Both the position numbers and the translations under genes were made by a program. Under the pieces are notes generated by a model, which was given only the letters and a program-made list of their open reading frames with translations, searched no databases and was not told the origin of the DNA. From Beta vulgaris subsp. vulgaris (lineage: Eukaryota > Streptophyta > Magnoliopsida > Caryophyllales > Amaranthaceae), in the NCBI RefSeq assembly GCF_026745355.1, contig NC_079202.1:45258673-45322672 (forward strand): a stretch of DNA of 64,000 nt, in the 5' to 3' direction. Of this stretch, positions 46,411 through 57,562 are shown one piece after another (positions within the stretch are counted from its first letter, which is position 1; every line of letters begins with the position of its first letter).

Positions 46411-47499
46411 AAGATGTATCCTTGGTGCATATGTAATGAACTGGGTAATTATTGTCAAGTTAACAAGGACCAGTGTCGATGGGTACATACTTGGAGATCA
46501 AGTTGAAGCTCCTATAATGATGTGACTTTTGTTTCAAAATCATACACAGCTGAGCAAAATGTGCCAGCCAAGAGATGTTACAGGTTTGTTGCTTCTGTTG
46601 TATCACTTGTAGAATTTTGTATCAAAAAATATAGTATTATTTTTTGCCATTTGGTTCAATTTTTATAAGCAGAATTAGAATATTATTTTTGGATAGTCAG
46701 CCTTGTAAGTTGTAACATATGGATGTTGAGCGGCATCCTGAAATGAGAGAATTGGAGAGAAGAGAGATCGAGATTGAGAGGGAATGATTAAATACTTTTG
46801 TAATAAACTATTAAGATTGTTAATTGTAACACTTTGCTTAAATGACAATGTGGTTTAATGGATTGCAAGTGTGCAAGTGTGGGCGTTAACTGCTGGCCTT
46901 TCTGCTTTGTCAGGTAAAAATTGTGTAAGACTGATCTTTCAAACTGTAAGTTCTGATTCGCTTAGAGAAAGCAATGAAGACAAGATAAGAAGAGCCCGGA
47001 CTTGTGTGCTTTTTTTTAATAAAGAATTTATAACAGGGAGTATTGTATAGTTCTTTCAGAAAGAAATAACAACAAAGAGTATCGTGTAGTTTGGATATTA
47101 TCTAAGCAGATATTAGACCACTAACCCCAAAAGAAAGAAACAGAAATATAAATGTACAATAGCAGTGACTACCAATGCATCTAAAGAACATGGACGCTTG
47201 AGAAATTATTTTGGTAATTATCCACACAAGATATACATGTCGTGTGTTGGTTGGTTGGGGTTCACTTACATAGGTTCATAAAGACACAATTGCTTTTTCA
47301 ATTTCTCCTAAAATCTAAGCATGTAAGCTATTTTACAGGAAGAAAATATATCATTAATAAAAAATCAAATGGCATATATAATGATAATTAAGATATGAAA
47401 AAATATAGATTTAGCAAATTGCAACAATTTTTACAATGGAGCCAATTAATTATAAGCATATTCGAGCACAGTTCCAACTCTACCGTTTCAAACTTGATG
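46411..47499. other. SCYL2 3' flank, no further gene
   Basis: The 3' UTR probably ends after the AATAAA at 46802-46807; the length is an inference. Beyond it the DNA is AT-rich with no domain. Confidence 0.4.
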
Positions 47500-47507
47500 C
47501 CAGTAGT

Positions 47508-47848
47508 TAGACCTGGGCATGGGCCTGTTCACGGGCTCAGCCCGCGGGCTTGGGGAAATGGCGGGCGGGAGTGGCAGACTGTGCCCGGCCGAGCTTCAAA
47601 GTTCAAAAATTTGTCGACGACCCGGCCCGGCCCAGGCCCACAGACCGGGCTCTTGCCTCATGCGGGCCTGACCCGTGTTTTATGTTGTTTTTTTGATAGC
47701 GTTCGGCCAGCGGGCCGGCCCACGTGGGCTCGTGCCGGTGCGTGCCTGAAATAAAATTTATTGACCCTGACAGGCCCGCGGTCCACGTAGCGGACAACGT
47801 GTCGGGCCGGGCCGACTCGCGTGCTGACCCGGCCCATGCCCACCTCTA
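47508..47848. mobile_element. GC-rich hAT MITE, 341 bp, perfect 8-bp target duplication
   Basis: It starts TAGACCTGGGCATGGGCC and ends GGCCCATGCCCACCTCTA, inverted copies of each other with few mismatches. CCAGTAGT flanks both sides (47500-47507, 47849-47856). The interior is strongly GC-rich (cggcccgg, gggccggcccacg), which stands out from the AT-rich surroundings. The overlapping 119-codon frame is a by-product. Confidence 0.9.
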
Positions 47849-48305
47849 CCAGTAGTGTATTTCGATATGTTTGCATCTTTTCAAGTAGATACCTTTACAA
47901 TCTGATTATGTGATATAATTGTTCCCAATGAGGAATTATTGAAAAAAATAAACGCTCATGGACCTAGACCATCTTCCATATTATTGACACCGTGAAAATC
48001 AGAACTCTTACAAAGATAAGAAACAGCCACAAAAAAGGGGACAAACACTCTCACAGATGGAGAGAACTGAACAAAAGAAAGCAATAAAGAAGATAATCTC
48101 TATTATATAAGGGAAGGGGAAAGGCTATGGTGTCCTCCTATCATATTACTCAAAATCTCTCGTGAATTTTAAAACTTCAAATATACCCTTAATATTCACA
48201 ACATATATTAAGTAACTTAACATAAATAAAACTATCCTTAAATATTTTCTACAAGCCAATTCAAAAAGTCAAAACTAATATGAATTAGCCCACAAGTATA
48301 GAAGG

Positions 48306-48764
48306 TGTTTGGGCCCATTAAACCCAGCTAAGAGTCCCGCGCCAGCTGGCACCGCCATGCAAGCATTGTGGGTCCCACTTATCATGACGTGGCCAGCAGT
48401 CTCTTGGGGTCCCAAGGGGAACACAGGAATCATTTCCAGAAAAAGCAACGCCACCAATCCCTAGGAGGCCCATCCTATCAAAAAGGTCCCCTCCTAGGAA
48501 TTTCCACTACTATAGATACCCCTTGTCCCATCAAGAAAAAGGTATTGAATTCTTACCTAACTAACCAGAGCTTCTCACTCTAGACTCTCTCTACTTCAAT
48601 CATCAACTGACTTGAGCGTCAGAGGGGTGATCCCGGAACAACCCCAGGGTAGTCTAACGTGTTTTGCAGGATTCCGGTGAACGGATAACCAGCTCAGGAA
48701 CCACATTCTTGAATTAGGGACCTGCTCAACACAAATCATTAACCTTAATTTCTAGACGAAAACA
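48306..48764 (+). repeat. 5' LTR of the nonautonomous gypsy element
   Basis: 459 bp, TG...CA. It has a TATA-like actatagatacccc at about 48508. The last 150 bp match the 3' LTR and the related LTR ending at 18918 (gacttgagcgtcrgaggggtgat, ttttgcaggattccg). Confidence 0.85.
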
Positions 48765-50040
48765 GTTTGGCACCGTCTATGGAGATAGTACAAGAAGTTA
48801 CTTCGCCACCACTCAGCAAGATTCACCTTGTTGCTACTCAGCAAAACTCACCTCATTGTTGCTCAGCAATGGCCCCAACCAAGAAGACATGCTCCCAAAC
48901 CAACCATTCTGGGAGAGCTCAAGCATCCCATATATACCTACGATGCTATCCCTCTATTCGAATGATGAGGATTCCACCCCAATGGGGAATCCACTACGGA
49001 GTCTATCATCCAGCAGCATCGGGTCAGATATGACATATGAGTAGCTGACCCTCCACCCATAACTGCAACAGACGTCACCTTGATTGCATCTCATCTTCAA
49101 CAAACTCTCCAGCAAAGTCGGATGGGTATGGTTTCCACTCGTCTCGAGATCATTCGTCCTTCCTCAGATGGTCAGCCTAACCGGCTGGGAGTAAACAGAG
49201 GGAAGGATCGCGTCAACCCTCCAAAGGGTAAACCATGTTATCACTCAGAACAAGTTGTATCGAAGAACACAACCCATGAAAACTAATATGAACAAGGGGT
49301 GTGGTGACTCAGAACCGTAAAACCTCTTCAGAATAAGAAGTGACACCCTCACGTTTATGATATAGGTCAGCGAGAGGGGCCTATTCATCAAAGGCACCGA
49401 CCCATTAACGATGTCTACTCCTTCAATGTACCCACTCATCCTTGGGTGCGCATCTACTCGGCCTTAGATGCCTACTCAACCAGTGAGAAATTGATCTCAG
49501 CTTCAAAGGCACACTATCAAAAGCCTTACGTCACCCAGATCGGTCAAGAAAAACTAAGATTGTCATGTCAACAAAGGCGAGCAAAAGGAGACTCAAAAGG
49601 CGAGAATTTCGCCATGGCACCTCCTCAGCCAGGAGGGGGGAAATCTCACCAACATAGTAAAAAATGGCTAAGTACAACATATTGAAACATTCATAATGTC
49701 AAAGTGGTGAGGCTCAAAGCCACCCATCTCCGCCATATCCAGACCCGCCCGACCAGTAGGAGACCCCCTCTCCTTTGCCGAGCCATTCTCATACTTAGTT
49801 AAATTCAAGCTAAGTACTTATCGGCACCCCCTCGGACGACATGGGGCTCATTAGCCCCTCATCCGAGTGGCGTCCAACCCACTAGGCTGGTATCTGTCGA
49901 TCGCGAGCCGCTCTTATACTTAGCCAAATTTAGGCTAAGTAACTCATTGATACCTGCTTGGACAGGGTCCCGGTCGGCCACTCATTCTTGCACATAACTT
50001 GAAGCGAGGCACAATCCCGAGTCCTCTTGCTCGGCCAGGA

Positions 50041-50242
50041 GAGCTGCTCGGGCAGCCTATACTTCGCAAAAGTTCGAGGGCGTTGCCCCCTAACCCCCAC
50101 CAAGGCGTTTCATCCCCCCTCTCGGGCCCAGCACGGAACCCCAGAACATGGATCTATCTCAGTTCCGTTGGACGATCGCCTTGGGAAGGAATGATGCTAC
50201 CCTATCCGATCATCAAGTGTGGGGCTAATTGCTTGAACGCCT
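50041..50242 (+). repeat. internal copy of the pre-3'-LTR region
   Basis: 50041-50111 (gagctgctcggg, cctatacttcg, gggcgtt, ccccctaa, ccaaggcgtttca) matches 52218-52289 just before the 3' LTR. 50216-50240 (gtggggctaattgcttg) matches 52442-52466. The two copies bracket the repeat block. Confidence 0.75.
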
Positions 50243-50340
50243 CAGCTGGTCCAATGAATACACTTGATGGAGGTGCGACGATGTTCGTCATCCCCTGAAT
50301 AAAAAACTTCTCCAACAACACTCACATATGAAGAAGCCTC

Positions 50341-50695
50341 CCCCGGCTAACTTAGCCGAAAAAACGGCTAAGTATCAACAATTGGACCTACTCGGGATCT
50401 GAGTAGCGTCATGAAGACCTCCTCGGGAAGCATAGAGCTCACAAAGCCCTCTGGGTCGGGAAGCTCCATCATTGGCACCTCCTCAGTCAGAAGAGGAGCG
50501 TCTGACTAACTTAGCCCAAAAAACGGCTAAGTATCAACAATTGGACCTACTCGGGATCTGAGTAGCGTCGTGAAGACCTCCTCGGGAAGCATGGATCTCC
50601 TTAGCTCCCTCGAGTCGAGAAGCTCCATCATTGGCACCTCCTCAGTCATAAGAGGAGCGTCCTAACTAACTTAGCCGAATAATAGCTAAGTATCA
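50341..50695 (+). repeat. tandem repeat, unit about 160 bp, two copies plus
   Basis: Units start with the acttagcc stem-loop and run through tatcaacaattggacctact, cgggatctgagtagcgtc, gaagacctcctcgggaagca and cctcctcagtca. They lie at about 50350-50508 and 50509-50668, with the start of a third. Confidence 0.8.
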
Positions 50696-51120
50696 ACAAA
50701 TCAACCTCCTCGGCCAAACATGGGGCACATTAGCCTCCCGAGTCGAGCATATATCTCGCGGTACCTCCTCGGCCATGCCAGGAGTACCTTATCACTTAGC
50801 GAAAATAGCTAAGTGCAAACAAGTCAACATCGTCGACCAAACATGGGGCTCATTAGCCCCCCGAGTCGAGCATATATCACGCGGTACCTCCTCGGCCATG
50901 CCGAGAGTACCCTATCACTTAGTGAAAATAACTAAGTGCAAACAAATCAACCTCCTCGGCAAAACATAGGGCTCATTAACCCCCCGAGTCGAGCATATAT
51001 CTCGCGGTACCTCCTCGGCCACGCCAGGAGTACCCTATCACTTAGCGAAAATAGCTAAGTGCAAACAAATCGACCTCCTCGGCCAAACATGGGGCCCATT
51101 TCCCCCCCGAGTCGAGAAAT
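50695..51120 (+). repeat. tandem repeat, unit about 123 bp, three copies plus
   Basis: Each unit has cctcctcggccaaacatgg, cattagcc..cccgagtcgag, catatatctcgcggtacctc and the acttagc stem-loop followed by gtgcaaacaa. Stem-loops recur every 123 bp (50794, 50917, 51040). Confidence 0.85.
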
Positions 51121-51439
51121 TCCTTCATTGGCACATCGTCGGCATCTCGAGAAGCGTCTATGACCTCCCGCAGCACTTCGAGGAGCGTCGCTCTCATACT
51201 TAGCCAAATTCAAGCTAAGTACTTCATTGGGACCCACTCGGACAGCATGAGGCTCTAGCTCCTCATTCGAGTGGCGTCCGACCTGCTCGGCCACTAGGAG
51301 ACCCCCTCTCCTTTGACGAGTCGCTCTCATACTTAGCGAATTTCAAGCGAAGTACTTCATCGGTACCCACTCGGACGACATGGGGATCATTATCCCCTCA
51401 TCCGAGTAGCGTCCTACCCGGTCGCCCACGTGAGTCTCT

Positions 51440-52200
51440 CCACCAAAGCACCCGGTCAGTCAGAAAAGTCACTCGACCATGCACCTGGTCGGCCAAGTGA
51501 GCCACTCGGCCAAGCACCCGGTCGGCCAGAGGAGTCACTCGGCCATGCACCCGGTTGGCCACGTGAGTCTCTCCACCAAGCACTCGGTCGGCAAGAAGAG
51601 TCACTCGGCCATATAGTTACTCGGCCATGAGAGCCTCTCGGCCATAAGAGCCACTCGGCTATAGAGCTACCCGGCCATGAGAGCTGCTCGGCCATGAGAG
51701 CTGCTTGGCCATAAGAGCCACTCGGCCATAGAGTTACTCGGCCATGAGAGCTGCTCGGCCATAAGAGCCACTCGACCATGACACCTGCTCGGCCTTGAGG
51801 GCCACTCGGCTTTGAGAGCCACTCGGCTATGAAGGCCACTCGGCTATAGCATTGGTCGACCATGGAGGCAGATCACCCGATCGGTCATGAAGGCTGACCA
51901 CCCGGTCGGCCATGAAGTCAGGCCACCCGGTCGGCCATGAAGTCAAGCTACCCGATCCGCTAGCAACAATGCACCGGCTCGGCCAACAACAAGGTACCGG
52001 CTCGGCCAGGGCATCACCTAGACCCGGTCGGCCATCCTTGAGCAGCAGCTCGACCAACCTCAAATGCCCTCGGTCGGCCAGCTTCGAGTACCCAGTCGAC
52101 CTCTCAACCAAGGCACCTGGTCGGCCCATCAACCAAGGCACCAGGTCGACCCCTCAACCAAGGTAGGTCGGACTCTTAACCAGGCTCGGACTCGGACTCA
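51440..52200 (+). repeat. GC-rich short-unit satellite (about 20-bp units)
   Basis: Repeats of cactcggccataagagc and relatives (cggccatgagagctgctc, cccggtcggccatgaagtca), with units near 18-21 bp that drift along the block. Lack of stops on the reverse strand (51456-51863, rich in WPSG and AEWL) follows from the repeat composition. Confidence 0.85.
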
Positions 52201-52452
52201 GCCAGCAAGGCTTGGGGGAGCTGCTCGGCCAGCCTATACTTCGAAAAAGTTTGGGGGCGTTACCCCCTAAACCCCACCAGGGCGTTTCACCGTGTTGGGT
52301 TAATCCTAGCGCCAGAAGATTTCGTCCACTGCGATCTCTGACGAAGATTTGCGGGTTCTGCTCAATATCGGCAAAAATGCAATCACCTTATTCCGCCAAT
52401 CAACCAGACTAAAATGGCGATTTCCACTCCGATTACTTGGCGTGGGGCTAAT

Positions 52453-52860
52453 TGTTTGGGCCCATTTCCTGGACCAACCCACTTTTGGCAAAGTTACTAA
52501 AATAGCCCTGCATCTAGGGAAGCAAATCCTCCACCAACTGGAGCTGGCTAAAATGCCCTCATTTATTGGGGCCCCTATCCTCAATAAATAAGGGTTGTCT
52601 CATCAGACAAAGGTAGGGAATTCCAAGCTACAAAATCCAGAGCATCTCTCTCTACATTGATCACTTTATCTCTCTACCTCAATCATTTACTGACTTGAGC
52701 GTCGGAGGGGTGATCTTGGGACCACCCCCGGGGTAGGCTAACCCCTACCTTTTGCAGGATTCCGACGTACGGATAACGGAGCTCAGACGTACCTTCTTGG
52801 GGCCTACATCAAATCTCTCGATCAGCACACATCAACATCCTCAATTTTTTAGCAGAAACA
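52453..52860 (+). repeat. 3' LTR of the nonautonomous gypsy element
   Basis: 408 bp, TG...CA, followed by GAAGG. Its middle part aligns poorly with the 5' LTR, unlike LTRs of a recent insertion. Confidence 0.8.
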
Positions 52861-53170
52861 GAAGGTATCTTACAAACATAAATTGATTAAAATATTTGTA
52901 ATAAACTTGAATTAGCAATAAAAAGGAAGAAATAAATAATTAATCAACTCGATAAAGAAATAAATAAAATAAAATTCAAACTTATCAAATTAAAATAAGC
53001 GATGTTCTTATGTCCATTTAAGTGCATACTTTGTTTATCACATTGAAAAAATTATCAACTTACACTATTATAAAAAGTTTTCGCAGCACATGTATTGCAC
53101 ACACATAAAGTTAGTTATTTGAAAATACGGAAGTTCGACCAGAAAAAATGTTGTCGCACGCATCGCGTAC

Positions 53171-55891
53171 ATAGGAAACATGGAGTTCTTTCAGAAAATA
53201 GTTTTGAATATAAAGAGATAATAACACTATAATTTAAGGAAAAAGGTCACAAATAGTCCAATTTTCCACATATAAACCCTTAATAGTGGATGTGCTTGGA
53301 TTGCTTGTTCATTATCCGTTAGTGGTTTATCATTCCATCACATAAGCCAGTAGATTATTGACTCTTAAGACGAAGATTAGTAAAGCTCGATCGCCAAGTT
53401 AGCCTTTTTGAGACGAAGTGCATAAAGCAAGTTCGCTTGTTAGCGGAAATTAATGACTACTCTACTATTGTGCTTAAAGCCTGACTTGTTGTTACTTCTA
53501 TTATTTACTAAACTTTTAAAGTTGTACTACATGATCCCGTAGACAATAAATTCAACTACTCTGAATAGGCAGGATATCTTGGATAGCTTGGTAGGTGATT
53601 TGGTTTCATCTTCCCAAATTTTTCAGAATTTTAAACTTTGCATTGAGTCTACAGTCAGGTCTTTCTCTGTTAAGACAATTTATGTGATAAAACCCATTTT
53701 TTTTATCCACTGCAAGGATTATTTACGTGGATGTGCAACATTTAAGGAATTTTGGTTAATTTTTTAATTAGACATAATAAGTGATGGATATTTGTTTAAG
53801 TTGTAGTGGGTATTGCTTCCAAGACCAAGAGACAGTAGATTGAGAAGAGTATAGCTGATGTGAAATGATTTCACTTTTTGTTATTCACCATATGAGTAGA
53901 TAGTCATTTTACTATAGAAGATTGTACTTGTAATCGATGAGGTTGGAGCTCTTCTCATATGGAGGATCTCATAATCTTCTTTTTCTTTACCTTTATATAA
54001 AAAAAAAAAAATATGCTCGCTACTATATTGTATTTATAGTAGTTGATGTTGGTGATTATTTTCAACCGACTTATCAAAGTCTTCATCCTGGATGTATCTC
54101 TCTTAGCTAGATGATTCTTGATTATCTAACAAGATCGTACATGATGATAATTTGACATTGATATGTAATATTAATGAGAATTTATATTCAAAATTTTCTT
54201 TTTTTCTTGAGTGGTATATTCAAAATTTTCTGCTTTGACCAAGAAAGGCAAAAGTGTAACCCGTACAATGACATAAAGACATAAAATACTTTCTCAGAAT
54301 TTTTAAAATTCCAATGCTTTTCTTTTTTATAATTTTTGTTTTTCTGTTATCCTTTACGGATTGTGTTGTAACTGAAATGCAGAAAATAAATTGTCTACGT
54401 TAAAATGCATTGCATATTCATTACAAACTGTTGTACGTCAAAAGAATTAGCTATACTATACATGTAACAGTCAGAAGTCACTTAACAAAGAAGGTTACAA
54501 TTTATAATTTAGGTCACCTAGACACTTGCTAAACTAGGAGTACCAAGTTTATCCCGAGGATGAACAAAAAATGTAATATTTCTTGTGCAAGTTATATTTC
54601 TTATTTGTTTTTTTCCATTATCTATTCACCTATTCATCAACTCTATTATTTATCGCCCTAAAAACAACTATGTTGTTTATTTATACTTAAAAATTAAGTA
54701 TATTTTACCGCTAAAAATGAATATAGATTTATTCGGAAATCCCTCAAGCATTCCTATATCCTAACTTATCATACACCTTAATTTCAAATTACACTAGATA
54801 GAGATATCATATCCTATAAATTTCGCTTGATCAAGTTAAAGTTAATTTTGAAGCTACTTTACTTCTCTTCCAATATCATCAACAAAAAGAGTTTCGTCTT
54901 TAATTACAAAAAGTTACGACAATTTTTTCCTTTCTCTCTCTAAAATCAAGAGTTTCTCTCACATAACTTGTGAGTCTTTCTTTCCCACTTCTCTTGTCTT
55001 AAACTGTGAGTCTTTCTTTCTCTTGTTTGCATGGTTACTGTTCCATGCAAAGTTTCTTCAAGATCTTTCTTGTACGCATCAGTAAAAGGGTAAAAAAAGC
55101 TATGGAACTTTTTATTTTGCCCAATTACCTTGCCTTCCGTCTGCTGGGAATTGTGCCCAAAATATAGGTTTTTCGGTCCTTTCTTCGATCTAGCATTTGT
55201 TCTTCATGCATCTCTACGCTAATCACCTTTCTCTACACTTGGTATTTCCCTAAAAAACTCTTAATCTTCACAAAATCTGCTTCTCCCGATTTATTGCGTC
55301 TATTAAGAAGAACATTTTTGATCTAACTATGTTGACCGCATCCGAACTTCCTGTGCCTTCATGTTGACAATTTTCAACTTCAACCAATGACAAGCTGACA
55401 ACAATTTCCCCTACCTACAAATAAACAAACTAGACTCACATCTCCCATAGGGGAGAAGGAGATCAACAGAGACGACTAGACTTCCCATAACAGGGCACGA
55501 GAAACTCTAATAAAGAGAGACTAACTTATTCAACAAAAAAAGAACAAATAAAAAGTGAAAACAAGAGAGAAAAGGGGCTTACCATGAATGAAATCATCCA
55601 TGACAGCCCCTAACCGATGAAGAGAAAGGGGGAAAAAAGCGGGATGGTTAGAGAGAAAAACTAAGTTTAGGTTTAGTTTTTTTTTCATATTTTTGTACTT
55701 TCTCCTTGGTCCTCCCTCAAAGTAAAGTGAGTAAATTAAAAAAAAATAAAAAATAAAAAGATGTTACAATTAATATGAAACTTTTAGATAAGAAAATCGT
55801 TGTAATTAAAAAAACAAAGGGAGTATCAATATACTCCCTCGCACATGAATTATGAAGGAGAAACTGGAAGGAATTAGTAACAAGAATATAT
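53171..55891. other. AT-rich intergenic, no gene seen
   Basis: Short frames without domains, including 53579-53767. A Stowaway-like gggagta/tactccctc pair occurs near 55821-55843, too short to define an element. Confidence 0.4.
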
Positions 55892-55899
55892 CTTATTGA

Positions 55900-57287
55900 C
55901 AGGCTCGATTAAGGCCCTGTGTAGGGTGAGCAACTGCACAGGGCCCCTAAAAATACAAGGGCCCAATTTTTCGGATGGGCCGCCCAATTTAAAAAAAAAA
56001 AATTAATAATGAATGGGATTATGGGAAACAAGCGTGGAAGTTGGAGCAACAAGACACTCAAATCTTCCATCATTCACTACTCATTCTCCCTCATTACTCT
56101 CCAACTTCCCCACCTCTTTCAATTCTCCATAAGCCATTAATGGCTCCTCCTCCAAAATGCTATTAACGGCTTAATTCAATAATTCCCTTTCAATTTTCCA
56201 TAAAACCATTACAGCCATTAATAGCAAACAACAGCCACATTAATTCTTTAGTTTCAACAGCTTAAAAAATCCCTTAATCTTAATTGTAAATTCCTGAGTT
56301 TAGTTGATGTTTGATATTCCTTAATCCTTCTTCCTTCTCTTTGATTTTTCACTTTTCAGAATTCAGACTATAAATATATAATTATTCCAATCATAACCAT
56401 GTTCAACCATCTTCTTCAAACAACTCTCAAATTCAAATCTACAACAACTCTGTGAAATTGGCTAATATTTTACATTTTTGGATTCTTTGATCTTGAAGGA
56501 CAAATGTATTAAGGTAATTACTTAAATTTGAACATTTTGTTATTTTTGTTGTTTTTAAATTTGATAATCTGAAAATAGGGGTTATTAATTTTTAGTTATC
56601 TCTTAGTTCTTAATTTCTTAGGGCTTAAAAGTTAGAATTGTTCAATTAACAAATTAATTTTTTTTTTCAGTTTTCATCTATAAACATATAATTAGGCAAC
56701 AAATTTTTTAAATCTGCCGCTGCCTATCTTTTATTTTTTGGACTAGTCGCCGGACATTTTTAGTTGCCGGACTTTTTTATTTTTCATCTAATCAGTCGTC
56801 GGAATTTTTTATTTTTTAGTTCTACATTTTTTTTGGACTAGTCGCCGGACTGCTATAGCATATTCTGTGCGTGCGTTGCTGTCTTACCGGCTGGTGGCTG
56901 CTGCCTATCTGGTAAACCGTGTTCTGCTACATTGGTGTTGCCTTCTGTTGGACGGCAGGGAAGCTTGATAACTCAATTTTTTTTTGTTTTTCGTAATCGC
57001 AAATTATATGATTTGTTTCGTGATTGTTGTAGAAATTTTTTTGTTATGTTACCGAAAACTAGAAAATATGATTCTGGATTTGAAAAACGCAAAAAGAAAA
57101 AAAAAGAATTGAAGAATTGACTCGTTCGCAAAAAGGAGCTCTTGATAAATTTGTGGTTAAAGAACAAATTTTATTAGTTGTATGAATTTTTACTTTTTGA
57201 TATTTATATAATGTCGTTTTTATTTTACCCTTTGAAACCTCATTCCTAATTTAACACAGAGCCTCTAAATTATACGAGACGGCCCTG
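55900..57287 (+). mobile_element. nonautonomous hAT element, 1388 bp, perfect 8-bp target duplication
   Basis: It begins CAGGCTCGATTAAGGCCCTG and ends ACGAGACGGCCCTG. CTTATTGA flanks both sides (55892-55899, 57288-57295). Near its right end, 57047-57180 encodes the start of a hAT transposase of the ZMYM1-like/TTF-finger type: MLPKTRKYDSGFEKRKKKKK. After a one-base shift in the A run it continues IEELTRSQKGALDKFVVKE. As I know these plant transposases, they begin just so. The rest of the transposase is missing, so it is a deletion derivative. Confidence 0.85.
57047..57180 (+). pseudogene. N-terminal remnant of a hAT transposase
   Basis: About 40 residues remain: the basic KRKKKK tract and the SQKGALDKFV motif that precedes the TTF-type zinc finger in ZMYM1-like plant hAT proteins. 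A frameshift lies in the poly-A stretch at about 57090-57105. A TGA soon after VVKEQILLVV ends the frame. Confidence 0.6.
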
Positions 57288-57562
57288 CTTATTGAATACA
57301 TAATGAACATTTACTTTTTATCGTGAATGCATAGAAATCTAAAAGTAACTAAGACAATTGTTATTATTAATATTATATTAATATTATGTACCAAAATGAG
57401 ACGGAAGATTAGCCACCCTCGCTTCTCCTTAAATTCATACACCTTCCCCCATATGCCTACTTAATTTGTGGCCATTACTTATCCAAATACCTACCAGCAT
57501 AAGAATATATGTAAAAATTGGTAACGTATGTTACTCAAATTGTCTAGAAACATTCTGCCATT

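Larger units (their letters stand above)
49794..51353 (+). repeat. ten dispersed stem-loops of ACTTAGC..GCTAAGT type
   Basis: Copies at 49794-49816, 49918-49940, 50350-50373, 50509-50532, 50669-50691, 50794-50814, 50917-50937, 51040-51060, 51198-51220 and 51331-51353. Each has 6- or 7-bp arms and a 7-10 base, A-rich loop. At 50917 both arms change together (ACTTAGT with ACTAAGT), which keeps pairing. At 49794 one pair becomes G-U. The last copy has a mismatch. Confidence 0.85.
48306..52860 (+). mobile_element. nonautonomous Ty3/gypsy LTR element with 5-bp target duplication
   Basis: The 5' LTR is 48306-48764 and the 3' LTR 52453-52860. Both start TGTTTGGGCCCATT and end AACA. GAAGG flanks the element on both sides (48301-48305, 52861-52865). 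A primer-binding-site-like sequence follows the 5' LTR (48765-48785), and a purine-rich GTGGGGCTAAT precedes the 3' LTR. The interior has only a broken gag N-terminus (LQQTLQQSRMGM near 49100, similar to LQQTLHCSIMDM in the copy at 19270) and no pol. Most of the interior is noncoding, GC-rich and repetitive: a stem-loop series, two tandem-repeat types and a short-unit satellite. The body is mobilised, if at all, by another element's proteins. Confidence 0.85.
48098..53170 (+). mobile_element. Helitron-like element split by a gypsy insertion
   Basis: The left end TCTCTATTATATAAGGG follows an A and is like the Helitron at 35988. The right end near 53153-53170 has GTCGCACGCATCGCGTACATAG, matching the 3' hairpin of that Helitron (CACGCACGCATCGCGTGC), but the final CTAG is degraded. 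Removing the LTR element at 48306-52860 and one copy of its target duplication leaves about 513 bp, a plausible nonautonomous Helitron. Confidence 0.55.

Noticed and set aside
47395..47754. 119-codon open frame
   Set aside because: It runs across the end of a GC-rich hAT MITE, so the frame mixes flanking and transposon DNA.
50341..51120. Regular repeats with spacers resembling a CRISPR array
   Set aside because: The units are 123-160 bp, the so-called spacers are themselves repeated, and the block lies inside a plant LTR element.
51456..51863. 135-codon minus-strand open frame rich in WPSG
   Set aside because: It is produced by the 20-bp satellite; there is no start context, domain or codon pattern of a gene.
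53579..53767. 62-codon frame as a LINE fragment
   Set aside because: No RT, zinc or RNase H motif is seen.
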